Below are positions 1 through 9,599 of a stretch of DNA of 64,000 nt, one piece after another. Source of the DNA: Saccharothrix sp. HUAS TT1 (GTDB lineage: Bacteria; Actinomycetota; Actinomycetes; Mycobacteriales; Pseudonocardiaceae); contig NZ_CP160453.1 in assembly GCF_040744945.1 (NCBI RefSeq), forward strand, positions 1,922,001 to 1,986,000, read 5' to 3'. Position numbers and translations under genes: made by a program. The notes beneath the pieces are model-generated. The model had not been told where the DNA came from and made no database searches. It worked only from the letters and a program-made list of their open reading frames with translations. The number at the start of each line of letters is the position of its first letter. The stretch's first letter is position 1.

Positions 1-117
1 CTCTTCGTCTTCAGCGGCCTGCGAACACGAGTCGCCCAAGCCCTGGACGAAAAACAATCCCTCCGCCGCGCCGAACGCGAAAAACTCCGCGCCCAACTCC
101 GCGGCGACACCGCCTAA
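1..117 (+). CDS. C-terminal end of an unidentified protein (partial)
   Basis: An open frame enters from outside the window and ends at TAA 115-117. The visible 38 residues begin with a short hydrophobic stretch (LFVFSGL) followed by a highly charged Arg/Glu/Gln-rich tail (REKLRAQLRGDTA), which looks like an amphipathic or coiled-coil C-terminus after a last membrane segment. Nothing here allows a family assignment. It converges with the minus-strand gene ending at 253, and a large inverted repeat (168-232) lies between them. Confidence 0.5.
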   Translation, partial: LFVFSGLRTRVAQALDEKQSLRRAEREKLRAQLRGDTA

Positions 118-167
118 CCCCAACACCCCCCACCCCCACCACATCGGGCCCGCCGCCAACCCGCAGA

Positions 168-232
168 GGTTCGATGTGACATGGCTTCGGCCTGCATGGG
201 GCACCCGTAAGGGCCCCATGTCACATCGAACC
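168..232. terminator. Long inverted repeat between convergent genes, probable bidirectional terminator
   Basis: The arms 168-184 and 216-232 are perfect 17-bp complements (GGTTCGATGTGACATGG). A second, competing inverted repeat lies inside (CATGGGGC/GCCCCATG, about 194-220), so two alternative folds are possible. It sits between two converging genes, which suits transcription termination in both directions. There is no clear T-tract, as is usual in high-GC actinobacteria. Confidence 0.6.
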
Positions 233-252
233 GGAAAAGACCACCACGACCC

Positions 253-552
253 TCACATCACCAACACGATCGCCCCACCCAAATTGGCCAACAACATCAC
301 CGCCAACACCGCCCCGACATTCGTGCTCCCGCGCAACCTCAGGGCCAACGCCAAAACCCCCACCGGCAACACCACCGGCCTCCGCTCACGCTGCGCAATG
401 CGCATCGCCCCCACCGCCACGCCCAGCGGACTCAACCCGAGCTCCCGCGCCCCGACCACATCGGCGCGCCACTGCTCCAGGTACCTCTCCCTCTCCGCAC
501 TTGCCAGCCACACCGCTGCCACCCTCACCAGCAACAACGCAACCCGAGTCAT
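253..552 (-). CDS. Small membrane protein encoded with a PadR regulator
   Basis: A 99-residue protein with an N-terminal hydrophobic segment (VALLLVRVAAVWLA), a central charged motif (ERERYLEQWRADVVGARELG) and two more hydrophobic stretches to the C-terminus. The central ERxRYxxxWxxDL-like motif followed by 'GLSPLGVAVGAMRIA' resembles membrane proteins commonly found beside PadR regulators in actinobacteria (recognised from memory). The start ATG at 552 overlaps the padR stop as ATGA, so the two genes are translationally coupled. A longer frame reaching 618 is less likely because it would lie inside padR. Function unknown; possibly a membrane-stress or export accessory. Confidence 0.72.
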   Translation of the reverse strand: MTRVALLLVRVAAVWLASAERERYLEQWRADVVGARELGLSPLGVAVGAMRIAQRERRPVVLPVGVLALALRLRGSTNVGAVLAVMLLANLGGAIVLVM

Positions 553-872
553 CGCGCCACCTCCCCCCTCCCGATCCCCGCGGACCTCGCCGACCCGGCT
601 CTGCCCCTCTTCGCGCACACCTTGGTCGCCTCCACCGCACCTCCGGCCGTGAGCACGTACATCCGCCGCCGAGGCCCGCGGCGCTCGCTGTCGTCATCCC
701 ACGACGACGTCACCCACCCCGCCCGCTCCAAGCGGTCGAGCAGCGGGTAGACGCTGCCGGACGGCCGTCCGGTCAGCTTGATGATCTCCAGGCCCCAACG
801 CGGCTGGTCGCTCGCAAGCAGCACTCCCAGCACGTCGACCGTGGCTCCTCCGACACGCCCAAGCGGTTCCAC
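549..872 (-). CDS. PadR-family transcriptional regulator
   Basis: A 107-residue winged-helix protein. The typical PadR DNA-binding core is clear: LDVLGVLLAS, then WGLEIIKLTGRPSGSVYPLLDRLE, then the wing region AGWVTSSWDDDSERRGPRRRMYVLT. It has only a short C-terminal part, as in the PadR-s2 type. The start is GTG at 872 and there is no Shine-Dalgarno sequence. A promoter ending exactly 7 bp upstream (see 879-907) suggests a leaderless message. The downstream gene overlaps by ATGA. Autoregulation is inferred from the palindrome covering its own -10 region; the effector is unknown. Confidence 0.88.
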   Translation of the reverse strand: MEPLGRVGGATVDVLGVLLASDQPRWGLEIIKLTGRPSGSVYPLLDRLERAGWVTSSWDDDSERRGPRRRMYVLTAGGAVEATKVCAKRGRAGSARSAGIGRGEVAR

Positions 873-878
873 ACCCCA

Positions 879-907
879 ACTCTACCTATGTAGATTAAGC
901 ATGTCGA
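879..907 (-). promoter_or_regulatory. padR promoter with overlapping palindromic operator
   Basis: Read on the minus strand there is TCGACA at 907-902 (5/6 match to the -35 consensus), a 17-bp gap and TAGAGT at 884-879 as -10. Transcription would then begin at the GTG of padR (872). The palindrome TCTACATAGGTAGA (894-881; arms TCTAC/GTAGA) fills the spacer edge and -10, where a bound repressor would block polymerase. The spacing is seen in the sequence; binding by PadR is inferred. Confidence 0.6.
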
Positions 908-1929
908 CCCCCACCCTCACCCTCACTCCCACCCTTACGCCCCACCAACGTCCTCACCGCGTCATCCGCCAACCTCTCCACCACCTCCCGCAACTCCAAC
1001 GCCTCCAACCACCGCGCCGGAATCGCCTCCACCCCGTCCCTCGCCCCCAGCAGGTTCCCGCACAACGCACCCGTCGAGTCGCTGTCCCCCGAGTGGTTCA
1101 CCGCCAGCAGCAACCCGTCCTCCAGGTCCCGCGCCCCCAACGCCGTCAGCACCGAGATCGCCAACGCCTCCTCGCCGACCCACCCCCCGCCCAACGTCGT
1201 CTCGATCACCTCGGGCGTCGGCCGCACGCCGCCCACACCCAGCTCCACCGCCAGGTCCAGCAGCGCCAACTGCTCCTGGTGCCCCTCCCACCTGATCAGC
1301 TCCGCCCGCCCGACCTCGATCGCCTCCGGCAGCTCGGCGCCCGCCAGCACCTGCTGCACCAGCACCGCCAGCACCCCCGCCGACAGGTAACCGCTCGGGT
1401 GCCCGTGCGTCAGCGCCCCGGTCGCGGCGGCCAGGTCGAACACCTCGCGCACGTCGTCGGACCACAGCGCCACCGGCGCCGCGCGCATCACCGCGCCGCA
1501 CCCCTTGGAGTCGTTGATGGGGTGCTCCACCGTCCCCAGCACCCCGGACCGGAGCGCGGTCAGGCACGTGGTGCCGGGTGCGCGCAGGTCGTGCAGCTCG
1601 GGCACGTCCAGCAGCCACCCGTCGGCCCGCACCTCCGGCCCGCCCTGCGTGCGCAGCCACCGCGCGTACGCCACCCGCACCTCGTGCACCGGGTCGCTGC
1701 CGCGCTTGCGCGCCAGCAGCAGCCCTTCCAGCGTGAACAGGGTCATCTGGGTGTCATCGGTGATCGCGCCGAGCCTGCCGTAGGCGGGTGCGTAGTCGGT
1801 CAGCCCCGACGGGCCGAAGCGGCCCCGGATGCGGTCGATCCGGTCGAACTCGATCGAACCGCCGAGCGCGTCGCCGACGGCGCCGGCGAGGAGGCTGCCG
1901 CGGATTGAACCGCTCAGAAGTGAGTTCAC
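895..1929 (-). CDS. ADP-ribosylglycohydrolase family protein
   Basis: A 344-residue enzyme of the ADP-ribosylglycohydrolase (DraG/ARH) fold, expected to remove ADP-ribose from modified proteins or metabolites. Family hallmarks are present in order: [13 protein letters not shown] near residues 16-28, the metal-binding TDDTQMT (57-63), [14 protein letters not shown] (140-153) and the second metal site [15 protein letters not shown] (279-293). Length and all acidic metal ligands are intact, so it should be active. It lies just upstream of padR on the same strand with a 22-bp gap, but padR has its own promoter. It diverges from the Cds1-like gene with only 23 bp between the starts. The true substrate cannot be read from sequence. 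Confidence 0.9.
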   Translation of the reverse strand: MNSLLSGSIRGSLLAGAVGDALGGSIEFDRIDRIRGRFGPSGLTDYAPAYGRLGAITDDTQMTLFTLEGLLLARKRGSDPVHEVRVAYARWLRTQGGPEVRADGWLLDVPELHDLRAPGTTCLTALRSGVLGTVEHPINDSKGCGAVMRAAPVALWSDDVREVFDLAAATGALTHGHPSGYLSAGVLAVLVQQVLAGAELPEAIEVGRAELIRWEGHQEQLALLDLAVELGVGGVRPTPEVIETTLGGGWVGEEALAISVLTALGARDLEDGLLLAVNHSGDSDSTGALCGNLLGARDGVEAIPARWLEALELREVVERLADDAVRTLVGRKGGSEGEGGGRHA

Positions 1930-1952
1930 GTCGCAGAAGTTATCGTGCCGGC

Positions 1953-3047
1953 GTGACCTCTTCGGTAGACCGTTGCAGCTCCCGGACCAGGGAATGGGTG
2001 TGCGAGGCCGTCCGCATCATCGAGGCGGACGCCAACCGCAGCGCCGACACGCACCTGCTGCGCTTCCCGCTCCCACCGGAGTGGGGCATCGACCTGTACC
2101 TCAAGGACGAGTCGACCCACCCCACCGGCTCGCTCAAGCACCGCCTGGCCCGATCCCTCTTCCTCTACGCGATCTGCAACGGCTGGGTCGTCGGCGGCAC
2201 GCCGGTGATCGAGGCGTCGTCCGGCTCGACGGCGGTGTCGGAGGCGTACTTCGCGCGGCTGCTCGGGCTGCCGTTCATCGCCGTGATGCCGCGTTCGACC
2301 AGCTCGGAGAAGGTGGCGCTGATCGAGCGCCAGGGCGGCCAGTGCCACTTCGTCGACGAGCCGGGCGCGATCTACGACGAGTCCCGGCGGCTCGCCGCCG
2401 AGCTGGACGGGCACTTCATGGACCAGTTCACGCACGCCGAGCGGGCGACCGACTGGCGCGGCAACAACAACATCGCCGAGTCGGTGTTCCAGCAGATGGA
2501 GATGGAGGCCGCGCCCGAACCGGAGTGGGTGGTGGTCGGCGCGGGCACCGGGGGCACCAGCGCCACCATCGGCCGGTTCATCCACTACCGCAAGCTGCGG
2601 ACCCGCCTCGCCGTGGTGGACCCCGAGCACTCCGTCTTCTTCGACGCCTGGTGCGACGGCGACTCGTCGCTGATCGGGACGCGCGGGTCGCGGATCGAGG
2701 GCATCGGCAGGCCGCGGGTGGAGCCGTCGTTCATCGGCGCGGTCATCGACCGGATGATCAAGGTGCCGGACGCGGCGTCGGTGGCGACGATCCGGCACGT
2801 CGAGGACGTCCTCGGGCGGCGGGTCGGCGGGTCGACCGGCACGAACCTGTGGGGCGCTTTCCAGCTGATCGCCGAGATGCGGGCGTCTCGGCAGCGGGGG
2901 AGCGTCGTGACGCTGCTGTGCGACGGCGGCGAGCGCTACGCGAACACCTACTACGACGACGAGTGGGTGGCTGCCCAGGGCATGGACCTGGAACCGCACC
3001 TGACCGCGCTGACCGGGTTCCGCGAATCCGGCCGGTGGGCCGGGTGA
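1953..3047 (+). CDS. cds1: PLP-dependent cysteine synthase-family enzyme, probable L-cysteine desulfhydrase
   Basis: A 364-residue fold-type II PLP enzyme. The Schiff-base lysine lies in PTGSLKHR (about K62), the substrate loop is [10 protein letters not shown] (about 90-98) and the phosphate-binding glycine loop is [12 protein letters not shown] (about 196-207). The N-terminal block [22 protein letters not shown] resembles mycobacterial Cds1 (Rv3684), which breaks L-cysteine into H2S, pyruvate and ammonia; this assignment is from memory and inference. The alternative is a cysteine synthase. GTG 1953 is chosen because it keeps the conserved N-terminus and clears the divergent gene; an upstream extension would overlap that gene. 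Confidence 0.82.
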   Translation: MTSSVDRCSSRTREWVCEAVRIIEADANRSADTHLLRFPLPPEWGIDLYLKDESTHPTGSLKHRLARSLFLYAICNGWVVGGTPVIEASSGSTAVSEAYFARLLGLPFIAVMPRSTSSEKVALIERQGGQCHFVDEPGAIYDESRRLAAELDGHFMDQFTHAERATDWRGNNNIAESVFQQMEMEAAPEPEWVVVGAGTGGTSATIGRFIHYRKLRTRLAVVDPEHSVFFDAWCDGDSSLIGTRGSRIEGIGRPRVEPSFIGAVIDRMIKVPDAASVATIRHVEDVLGRRVGGSTGTNLWGAFQLIAEMRASRQRGSVVTLLCDGGERYANTYYDDEWVAAQGMDLEPHLTALTGFRESGRWAG

Positions 3048-3125
3048 ATGAATCTTCCCCCTGAGTGGAACTGACGGCGCGCGCCGTGCGTCGCAGCGGG
3101 ATCGGCGCGTGGAGAGGGGTTCGCG

Positions 3126-3524
3126 GTGGGCGCGTGGCGGACGGCGGAGGTGCTGACAGCCGAGGACGTGCTGGCCAGGTCGGTCGCCGACGCCGACAAG
3201 GCGATGCGCGAGGCGGCCAAGCTGCGCCACCCGCAGAAGGAGCCCTCGGCCGAGGACGTCCGGCGGGTGATGCAGTTCGCCAAGTCGAACGACGCCTCGC
3301 CGGAGCTGCGGGCGCTGCAGCGCCGGGTCGCGGGCGGCTACCTGAGCTGGCGGCAGGTGCTGATGGGGGAGGCCGCCGACGACCGGGGCGTGAAGGCGGC
3401 CTTGGAGGCGGACCGCGCCACCCTGTCGGCGCTGTGCCGCGGCGAGGACCCGCGCCCGCAGCCGCCCAAGCCCAAGCCCTCGGACGACGACGAGCCGATG
3501 TCCTTCACCGAGGACGCCTGGTAG
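3126..3524 (+). CDS. Hypothetical protein, acidic C-terminus
   Basis: A 132-residue soluble protein of unknown function. It begins with GTG after a good ribosome site (GGAGAGGGG, about 6 bp upstream). The middle is helical and charged (ADADKAMREAAKLRHPQKEPSAEDVRRVMQFAK is one continuous helical-looking block in the protein), and the tail is proline- and aspartate-rich (PQPPKPKPSDDDEPMSF). No catalytic motif, signal peptide or membrane segment is visible. It converges with menA, whose stop is only 28 bp away. Confidence 0.7.
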   Translation: MGAWRTAEVLTAEDVLARSVADADKAMREAAKLRHPQKEPSAEDVRRVMQFAKSNDASPELRALQRRVAGGYLSWRQVLMGEAADDRGVKAALEADRATLSALCRGEDPRPQPPKPKPSDDDEPMSFTEDAW

Positions 3525-3552
3525 TCCCGCACCCTCGCGCCCTCACCGACCG

Positions 3553-4425
3553 TCAGCCCAGCACCAACGCGACCGGCACCGCCACACCCCACACCAGCAT
3601 CGCGAACCCCGTGTCCCGCAGCACCGGGATCAGGTCACGCCCCTTGCTACCGCCCAGCACCCGCCGCACCCCCAGGACGACCAGCGGCAACGCCAGGAAG
3701 CCCATCAACGCCAGCGGCACCCGCAACCCGATCACCAGCGTGATCAGGAACGGGATCGACACCAGCGCCAGGTACAGCCGGCGGGAGTCCCGGTCGCCCA
3801 GGGTGGACGCCAGCGTGCGCTTGCCCGCCTGGATGTCGGTCGGGATGTCCCGCAGGCTGTTGGCGATCATCACGCCGGTCGAGAACGCGCCCATCGCGAC
3901 CGCGCCGCCGATGCCGATCCCGGTCACCTCACCGGTCTGCACGTACAGCGTGCCCAGCACCGCCGCCGGCCCGAAGAACACGAACACGGCCAGCTCGCCG
4001 AGGCCCGCGTACCCGTACGGCTTGCGACCGCCGGTGTAGAACCACGCCGCCGCGACGCAGACCGCGCCGAACAGCACCATCCAGTACCGGCCGCTCAGCA
4101 CGACCAGCACCAAGCCGGCCAGCGCGCCGACGCCCAACGCCGCGAACGCCGCCGCGCGCACCGCCTTCGGGTCGGCCGCACCCGACCCGACCAGCCGGAA
4201 CGGGCCGACGCGGTTGGCGTCGGTGCCGCGGATGCCGTCGGAGTAGTCGTTGGCGTAGTTCACGCCGATCTGGAGCGCGACCGACACCACGAGCGCGAGC
4301 AGCGACCACAGCGCGTTGAAGCCCTCGATGTGGTGCGCGGCGCCCGCGCCGACCAGCACCGGCGCGATCGAGTTCGGCAGCGTGCGGGGGCGGGTCCCCG
4401 ATACCCACTGGGCGACTGTGGCCAT
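3553..4425 (-). CDS. menA: 1,4-dihydroxy-2-naphthoate polyprenyltransferase
   Basis: A 290-residue integral membrane prenyltransferase of the UbiA family. It joins a polyprenyl diphosphate to 1,4-dihydroxy-2-naphthoate to give demethylmenaquinone. Both Asp-rich Mg-diphosphate motifs are seen: NYANDYSDGIRGTD in the first half and NSLRDIPTDIQAGKRTLA in the second. Eight or nine hydrophobic helices are visible. Start MATVAQW (4425) is preferred over an ATG six codons upstream, because MenA proteins usually begin just before the WxxGTRPRTLP motif. It stands alone on the minus strand; its partners menE/menB follow further along the same strand, and menD and the isochorismate synthase are close. 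Confidence 0.95.
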   Translation of the reverse strand: MATVAQWVSGTRPRTLPNSIAPVLVGAGAAHHIEGFNALWSLLALVVSVALQIGVNYANDYSDGIRGTDANRVGPFRLVGSGAADPKAVRAAAFAALGVGALAGLVLVVLSGRYWMVLFGAVCVAAAWFYTGGRKPYGYAGLGELAVFVFFGPAAVLGTLYVQTGEVTGIGIGGAVAMGAFSTGVMIANSLRDIPTDIQAGKRTLASTLGDRDSRRLYLALVSIPFLITLVIGLRVPLALMGFLALPLVVLGVRRVLGGSKGRDLIPVLRDTGFAMLVWGVAVPVALVLG

Positions 4426-4501
4426 GCCGACATCCTCCGACATGGTGAACGGGGACCCGCCTTCGGGTGGTGCGCGGGTGGTGCGGGTGAGCGGTGCGCG
4501 A

Positions 4502-5698
4502 TCAGCAGGCGGTGGCGCCCGACACGCCGGACACGTACGCCTTCGCGACGAACTTGCCCGCCGCGATCCGGTACCAGATGTTCGACGTGCCCTGGGTGCC
4601 CGTCACCGACTGCCCGGTGACCTGGCACTCGACCCGCACCTGCGCGTAGTTCGCGGCCAGGCCGACCTGCGAGGCCGTGGACGTGGCCGCGCTGCGCACG
4701 TTGAGCGGGTCGGCGGCGGTGCGGATGAACCCGGCCGGGCCCGAGCCGGTCCACTGGTAGGTGACGGTGACCCACGAGTTGTCGGTCAGCTTCAGGCCGT
4801 CCCAGAACGTGCCGTCGGCCAGGTCGATGCCCGCCGGGTTGGCGACCTGGCGGCCGAACTGGTCCTTGCCGCCGTTGTAGCCGTCCTGGTACGCGGCCTG
4901 CGCCTCCGGCTTGCCCTGGGGCAGGTCCTTCCACATCTCACGGGTGGCGGACGGGTTCCAGTAGTCGTCCTTGGTGTTCCACGGGCCGACGTCCCACACC
5001 GGCGCCCACTCGCAGCGGCCGTTCGCGGCGCACACCCGCACGCTGTAGGTGCCGGTGCCCTTGGCGGACAGCCCGCGCCGCGACGGCAGCGCGACGAAGT
5101 GGTCGCGGCTGACGATCACGTGGCCGTTGGCGGTGGTGCCGCCCACCAGGCCCTCCCGGGTCGCGTACACCCGGTAGGACAACCCCGCGGCCTGCGCGCC
5201 GACGCCCAGCGGCGCCGTCGTGGTGAACGCCCGCAGGTCGAGCCGGCTCACCTCGGGCGACGCGCCCTCGGCCGTCAGCGCCAACCGGACCTGCACGGTC
5301 GTGACCGCCGTCGGCAGCACGGCCGGCGCGTCGGGCCGCGCCTCGACCCACTCGGTCCACTGGTCCTCGCCCACCGCCCCGCGCACGTCGACGGCGACTT
5401 CCGCGCCGGCCGGGACGGCGCTGCGGACCTCCGCCGAGACCGCGTTGACCGGCGCGTCGAGCGAGCGCGGGTCGAGCAGCAGGAACCCGGTCCGGATGGC
5501 GGCCCGCGCGCTGGCGGGCGTGGGTGCGGCACGGTCGAGCCGGACCGTGCCGCCCCGGGTGGTGACGCCGTTGTCGTCGGCGTTCACGGTGGTCAGGTCG
5601 GCTCTCCACCCGACGTCGCCCGAGGCCGCCGCGGGTGCGGCGAGACCGGTGGTCAGGGCGGTGGCGACGGCGAGCGGTAGCAGGTAGCGCCTGGTCAT
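4502..5698 (-). CDS. Secreted protein with C-terminal SH3-like domain
   Basis: A 398-residue exported protein. A signal peptide is clear (RR followed by LLPLAVATALTTGLA, cleavage near APAAASG). The first part is beta-rich (about 30-190). A central region carries VCAANGRCEWAPVWDVGPW and a Gly/Tyr-rich block with DQFGRQVANPAGIDLADGTF, reminiscent of RlpA- or cell-wall-hydrolase-like barrels. The C-terminus (about 320-398) looks like a bacterial SH3 domain (PLNVRSAATSTASQVG) with a final Cys pair. The start at 5698 follows AGGAG by 7 bp; the ATG at 5713 lies upstream of that site and is rejected. Probably binds the cell wall; an enzymatic role is unproven. Confidence 0.75.
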   Translation of the reverse strand: MTRRYLLPLAVATALTTGLAAPAAASGDVGWRADLTTVNADDNGVTTRGGTVRLDRAAPTPASARAAIRTGFLLLDPRSLDAPVNAVSAEVRSAVPAGAEVAVDVRGAVGEDQWTEWVEARPDAPAVLPTAVTTVQVRLALTAEGASPEVSRLDLRAFTTTAPLGVGAQAAGLSYRVYATREGLVGGTTANGHVIVSRDHFVALPSRRGLSAKGTGTYSVRVCAANGRCEWAPVWDVGPWNTKDDYWNPSATREMWKDLPQGKPEAQAAYQDGYNGGKDQFGRQVANPAGIDLADGTFWDGLKLTDNSWVTVTYQWTGSGPAGFIRTAADPLNVRSAATSTASQVGLAANYAQVRVECQVTGQSVTGTQGTSNIWYRIAAGKFVAKAYVSGVSGATAC

Positions 5699-5826
5699 CG
5701 CAGCACTCCTCATCCGGGCGCGCGGTGCGGGGGTGACCGCGGCAGGGCCGCGCGTCTCGGCGCTGTCGAGCCAATCGCCTGGCGTGGTTAGCTGTCAACC
5801 AACAAGCTCGGTAACCCGACAGAAAC

Positions 5827-6914
5827 TCACCCAAACGACCGAGCGACCGCCCTCCGGTCCACCTTGCCCGGGCCTCGCAGGGGCAGCTCCGACACGAAGG
5901 CGACCCGCTTCGGCACGGCGAACCGCCCCACCACCTCGCCGACCGCCGCGCACAGCTCGTCCGCGTCGGGCGGGTCACCCGAATCCTCCGGCACCACGGC
6001 CGCGGCCACCACTTGACCCCACTCCGGGTCGGCCAGGCCGACCACGCACGCCTCGCGCACGCCCGCCTGCGCCACGAGCACCCGCTCCACCCGGCCGGGC
6101 ACGACGTTCTCGCCGCCGCTGATGATCACGTCGTCGGCGCGCCCCAGCACCTCCAGCAGGCCGTCCGCGCCGACGCGCCCCAGGTCACCGGTCCGGAACC
6201 ACTCACCGAACCGCTCGCCGCCCCGGTAGCCCAGCGCCAGCACCGGGCCGCCGATCTCGACCCGGCCCCCCGCCAACCGCACCCGCACGCCGTCCAGCGG
6301 CAGCCCGTCGTAGACGCAACCGCCGGCCGTCTCGCTCATGCCGTACGTGGTGACCACCCGGACGCCGAGCCGCCGGGACCGCTCCAGCAGCGAGGGCGGG
6401 GTGGCCGCGCCGCCGATCAGCACCGCGTCGAACTCCCGGACCGCCGCCAACCCCGGTCCCTCCGTCGCGACCAGCCGGGCCAGCTGGGTCGGCACGAGGG
6501 CGGTGTAGTGGCGGCCGGGCGAGTCCAGCACCGGGCGGGCCGCGACGGCGAAGCCGGAGGCGCGGAAACCGGTGGCGAGGTCCATCGCACCCGGCTCGAC
6601 GCCGGCCACCACCGACCGCACCAGCACCTGGATGCCGGCGATGTGGGTGGTCGGCAGGGCGAGCAGCCACCGGCCGGGGCCGCCCAGCCGGGCGTGCGTC
6701 AGCTCGGCGGACGTGGTCAGCGCGTCCGCGCCGAGCAGGACCGCCTTCGGCTCGCCGGTCGAACCCGAGGTCGGCACCGCGAGCACGGCTTCGGCCTCCC
6801 ACCCCCGCAGGGGCCGCGCCTCACACGAGGTGGACACCGGCAGCTCGCCCGCACCGGCCACCAGCAGCTCACCGGAGCCGCTCAGGCTCGCCCTCAACCG
6901 GTCGAAGGTGATCA

Positions 6915-6915
<1 letters not shown>
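5827..6915 (-). CDS. menE: o-Succinylbenzoate--CoA ligase
   Basis: A 362-residue acyl-adenylate ligase that activates o-succinylbenzoate to its CoA ester. Visible motifs are the P-loop VPTSGSTGEPK (about 47-57), TTYGMSETAGG (A5), RTGDLGR (hinge/A7-A8) and GPGKVDRRAV with the catalytic lysine near the C-terminus. The protein lacks much of the N-terminal subdomain of longer ligases, which is normal for the short actinobacterial MenE. Its ATG overlaps the menB stop by one base (TGATG), so menB-menE form a translationally coupled pair. Confidence 0.93.
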
Positions 6916-7826
<911 letters not shown>

Positions 7827-7920
7827 GCCAGGGACAATATGCCGCACCGGAGCTGAGAGCGGGCCGGGTCCTGCTCAGCGTCGGGAATCGGCAGGTCGCG
7901 AGCTGAGCGACAATGTCCGG

Positions 7921-9543
7921 GTGAACCCGTCCACCGCGCAGGCCAGGGTGCTTGTCGACGAGCTGATCCGCAACGACGTCCGGCACGTCGTGCTGAGCCC
8001 CGGATCGCGCAACGCACCGCTGTCGTTCGCCCTGCACGAGGCCGCCGCGGCCGGACGCATCACCCTGCACGTCCGCGTGGACGAGCGCACCGCGGGCTTC
8101 CTCGCCCTCGGGCTGGCCAGGGGCAGCGGCGAGGTCACCGCCGTGACCTGCACCTCGGGCACCGCCGTGGCGAACCTGCACCCGGCGATGCTCGAAGCGG
8201 CGCACTCCGGCGTGCCGGTGATCGCGCTCACCGCGGACCGCCCGGTCGAGCTGTACCGCACCGGCGCCAGCCAGACCGTCGACCAGCAGCGCATCTTCGG
8301 CCTGGACACGCTCCAGTTCCCGATCGCCGAGCACCGGGACGGCCAGAACGGCCTGTGGCGGTCCCTGGTCTGCCGCGCCGTCGCCACCGCCCGCGACCAG
8401 GGCCCGGTGCACGTCAACGTGCCCTTCCGCGAGCCCTTGGTGCCGGACGGGAACGACGACTGGCCGGAGAGCCTGGACGGCCGCCCGTTCGACATGCCGT
8501 GGACGCGCGTCGCCCGGCGCACCACCACCTCCGCGCACGCGGCCGACCACCTCGGCCCGCGCACCCTGGTGGTCGTCGGCGACACCGAGCACGACCTCGC
8601 CGAGCTGGCCGAGCGCGCGGGCTGGCCGGTGGTCGCCGAGCCGACCGGGCACGGCCTGCGGCACGGCGCCCTGCTGCTCAACGCGGGCGAGCTGCCGGAC
8701 AACCTCGTCCCGCAGGCCGTCGTGGTCGTCGGCCGCGCCACGCTCTCCCGGGGCGTGCTCCGGCTCATCGCCCGGACGCCGGTCGTGCACGTGCTGTCCG
8801 ACGAGCCCGAGTGGCCGGACCCGCAGTTCGCCGCCACGCACACGTCCACCGACCTGGTGCTGGGCGAGCACGAGGTGGACCACGACTGGCTCACCGGCTG
8901 GCAGCACGCCGACAAGGCGGTCGCCGACGTGGTGGACGACCTGCTGGCCAAGCAGGCGTGGCCGACCGGCCTGCACGTGGCCCGCGACCTGGTCGCCGCG
9001 CTGCCCGCGGGCGCGAACCTGTTCCTCGGCTCGTCCAACCCGGTCCGCGACGTCGACCTGGTCGCCGCGCCGCGCCGCGACGTGCGCACCTACGCCAACC
9101 GGGGCGTGGCGGGCATCGACGGCAGCATCTCGACCGCCGCGGGCATCGCGCTCACCCAAGGCCCGACCTACGCCCTGATCGGCGACCTGACGTTCCTGCA
9201 CGACGCGAACGGCCTGCTCATCGGTCCGGGCGAGCCGCGCCCCGACCTGACCGTCGTCGTCCTCAACGACGACGGCGGCGGCATCTTCGCGCTGCTGGAG
9301 CAGGGGGCGAAGGAGCACGAACGCACCTTCGAGCGGGTTTTCGGCACGCCGCACGGCGTCGACCTGGCCGCCCTGTGCGCGGCGCACCACGTGCCGCACG
9401 TCGAAGTGCGCGCACCGGACGAGTTGCGCCGCGCGCTGGACCGGCCGAGCGGAATCCGAGTGGTGGAAATCCGGGCGGAACGCCAGGAATTGCGCGATTT
9501 GCACAACCGGTTGAAGACCGCCGTGTCAACCGCGTTCCACTAG
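7921..9543 (+). CDS. menD: SEPHCHC synthase (2-oxoglutarate decarboxylase/addition enzyme)
   Basis: A 540-residue thiamine-diphosphate enzyme that adds decarboxylated 2-oxoglutarate to isochorismate, the first committed step to menaquinone. The N-terminal pyrimidine-binding domain shows SPGSRNAPLSFAL and the conserved Glu in HVRVDERTAGFLALG. A run of CTSGTAVANLHPAMLEA follows. The C-terminal diphosphate domain shows GDLTFLHDANGL and VVLNDDGGGIFALLEQG. Length is normal. GTG start; GACAAT at 7909-7914 could be a -10 for a leaderless message. Divergent from menB-menE, with about 95 bp between starts. Confidence 0.95.
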   Translation: MNPSTAQARVLVDELIRNDVRHVVLSPGSRNAPLSFALHEAAAAGRITLHVRVDERTAGFLALGLARGSGEVTAVTCTSGTAVANLHPAMLEAAHSGVPVIALTADRPVELYRTGASQTVDQQRIFGLDTLQFPIAEHRDGQNGLWRSLVCRAVATARDQGPVHVNVPFREPLVPDGNDDWPESLDGRPFDMPWTRVARRTTTSAHAADHLGPRTLVVVGDTEHDLAELAERAGWPVVAEPTGHGLRHGALLLNAGELPDNLVPQAVVVVGRATLSRGVLRLIARTPVVHVLSDEPEWPDPQFAATHTSTDLVLGEHEVDHDWLTGWQHADKAVADVVDDLLAKQAWPTGLHVARDLVAALPAGANLFLGSSNPVRDVDLVAAPRRDVRTYANRGVAGIDGSISTAAGIALTQGPTYALIGDLTFLHDANGLLIGPGEPRPDLTVVVLNDDGGGIFALLEQGAKEHERTFERVFGTPHGVDLAALCAAHHVPHVEVRAPDELRRALDRPSGIRVVEIRAERQELRDLHNRLKTAVSTAFH

Positions 9544-9599
9544 TGGGAATCCTACCGACGGGGGTACAGGCGATCAGGGCGCGCGACTAGCTTCGCCGC

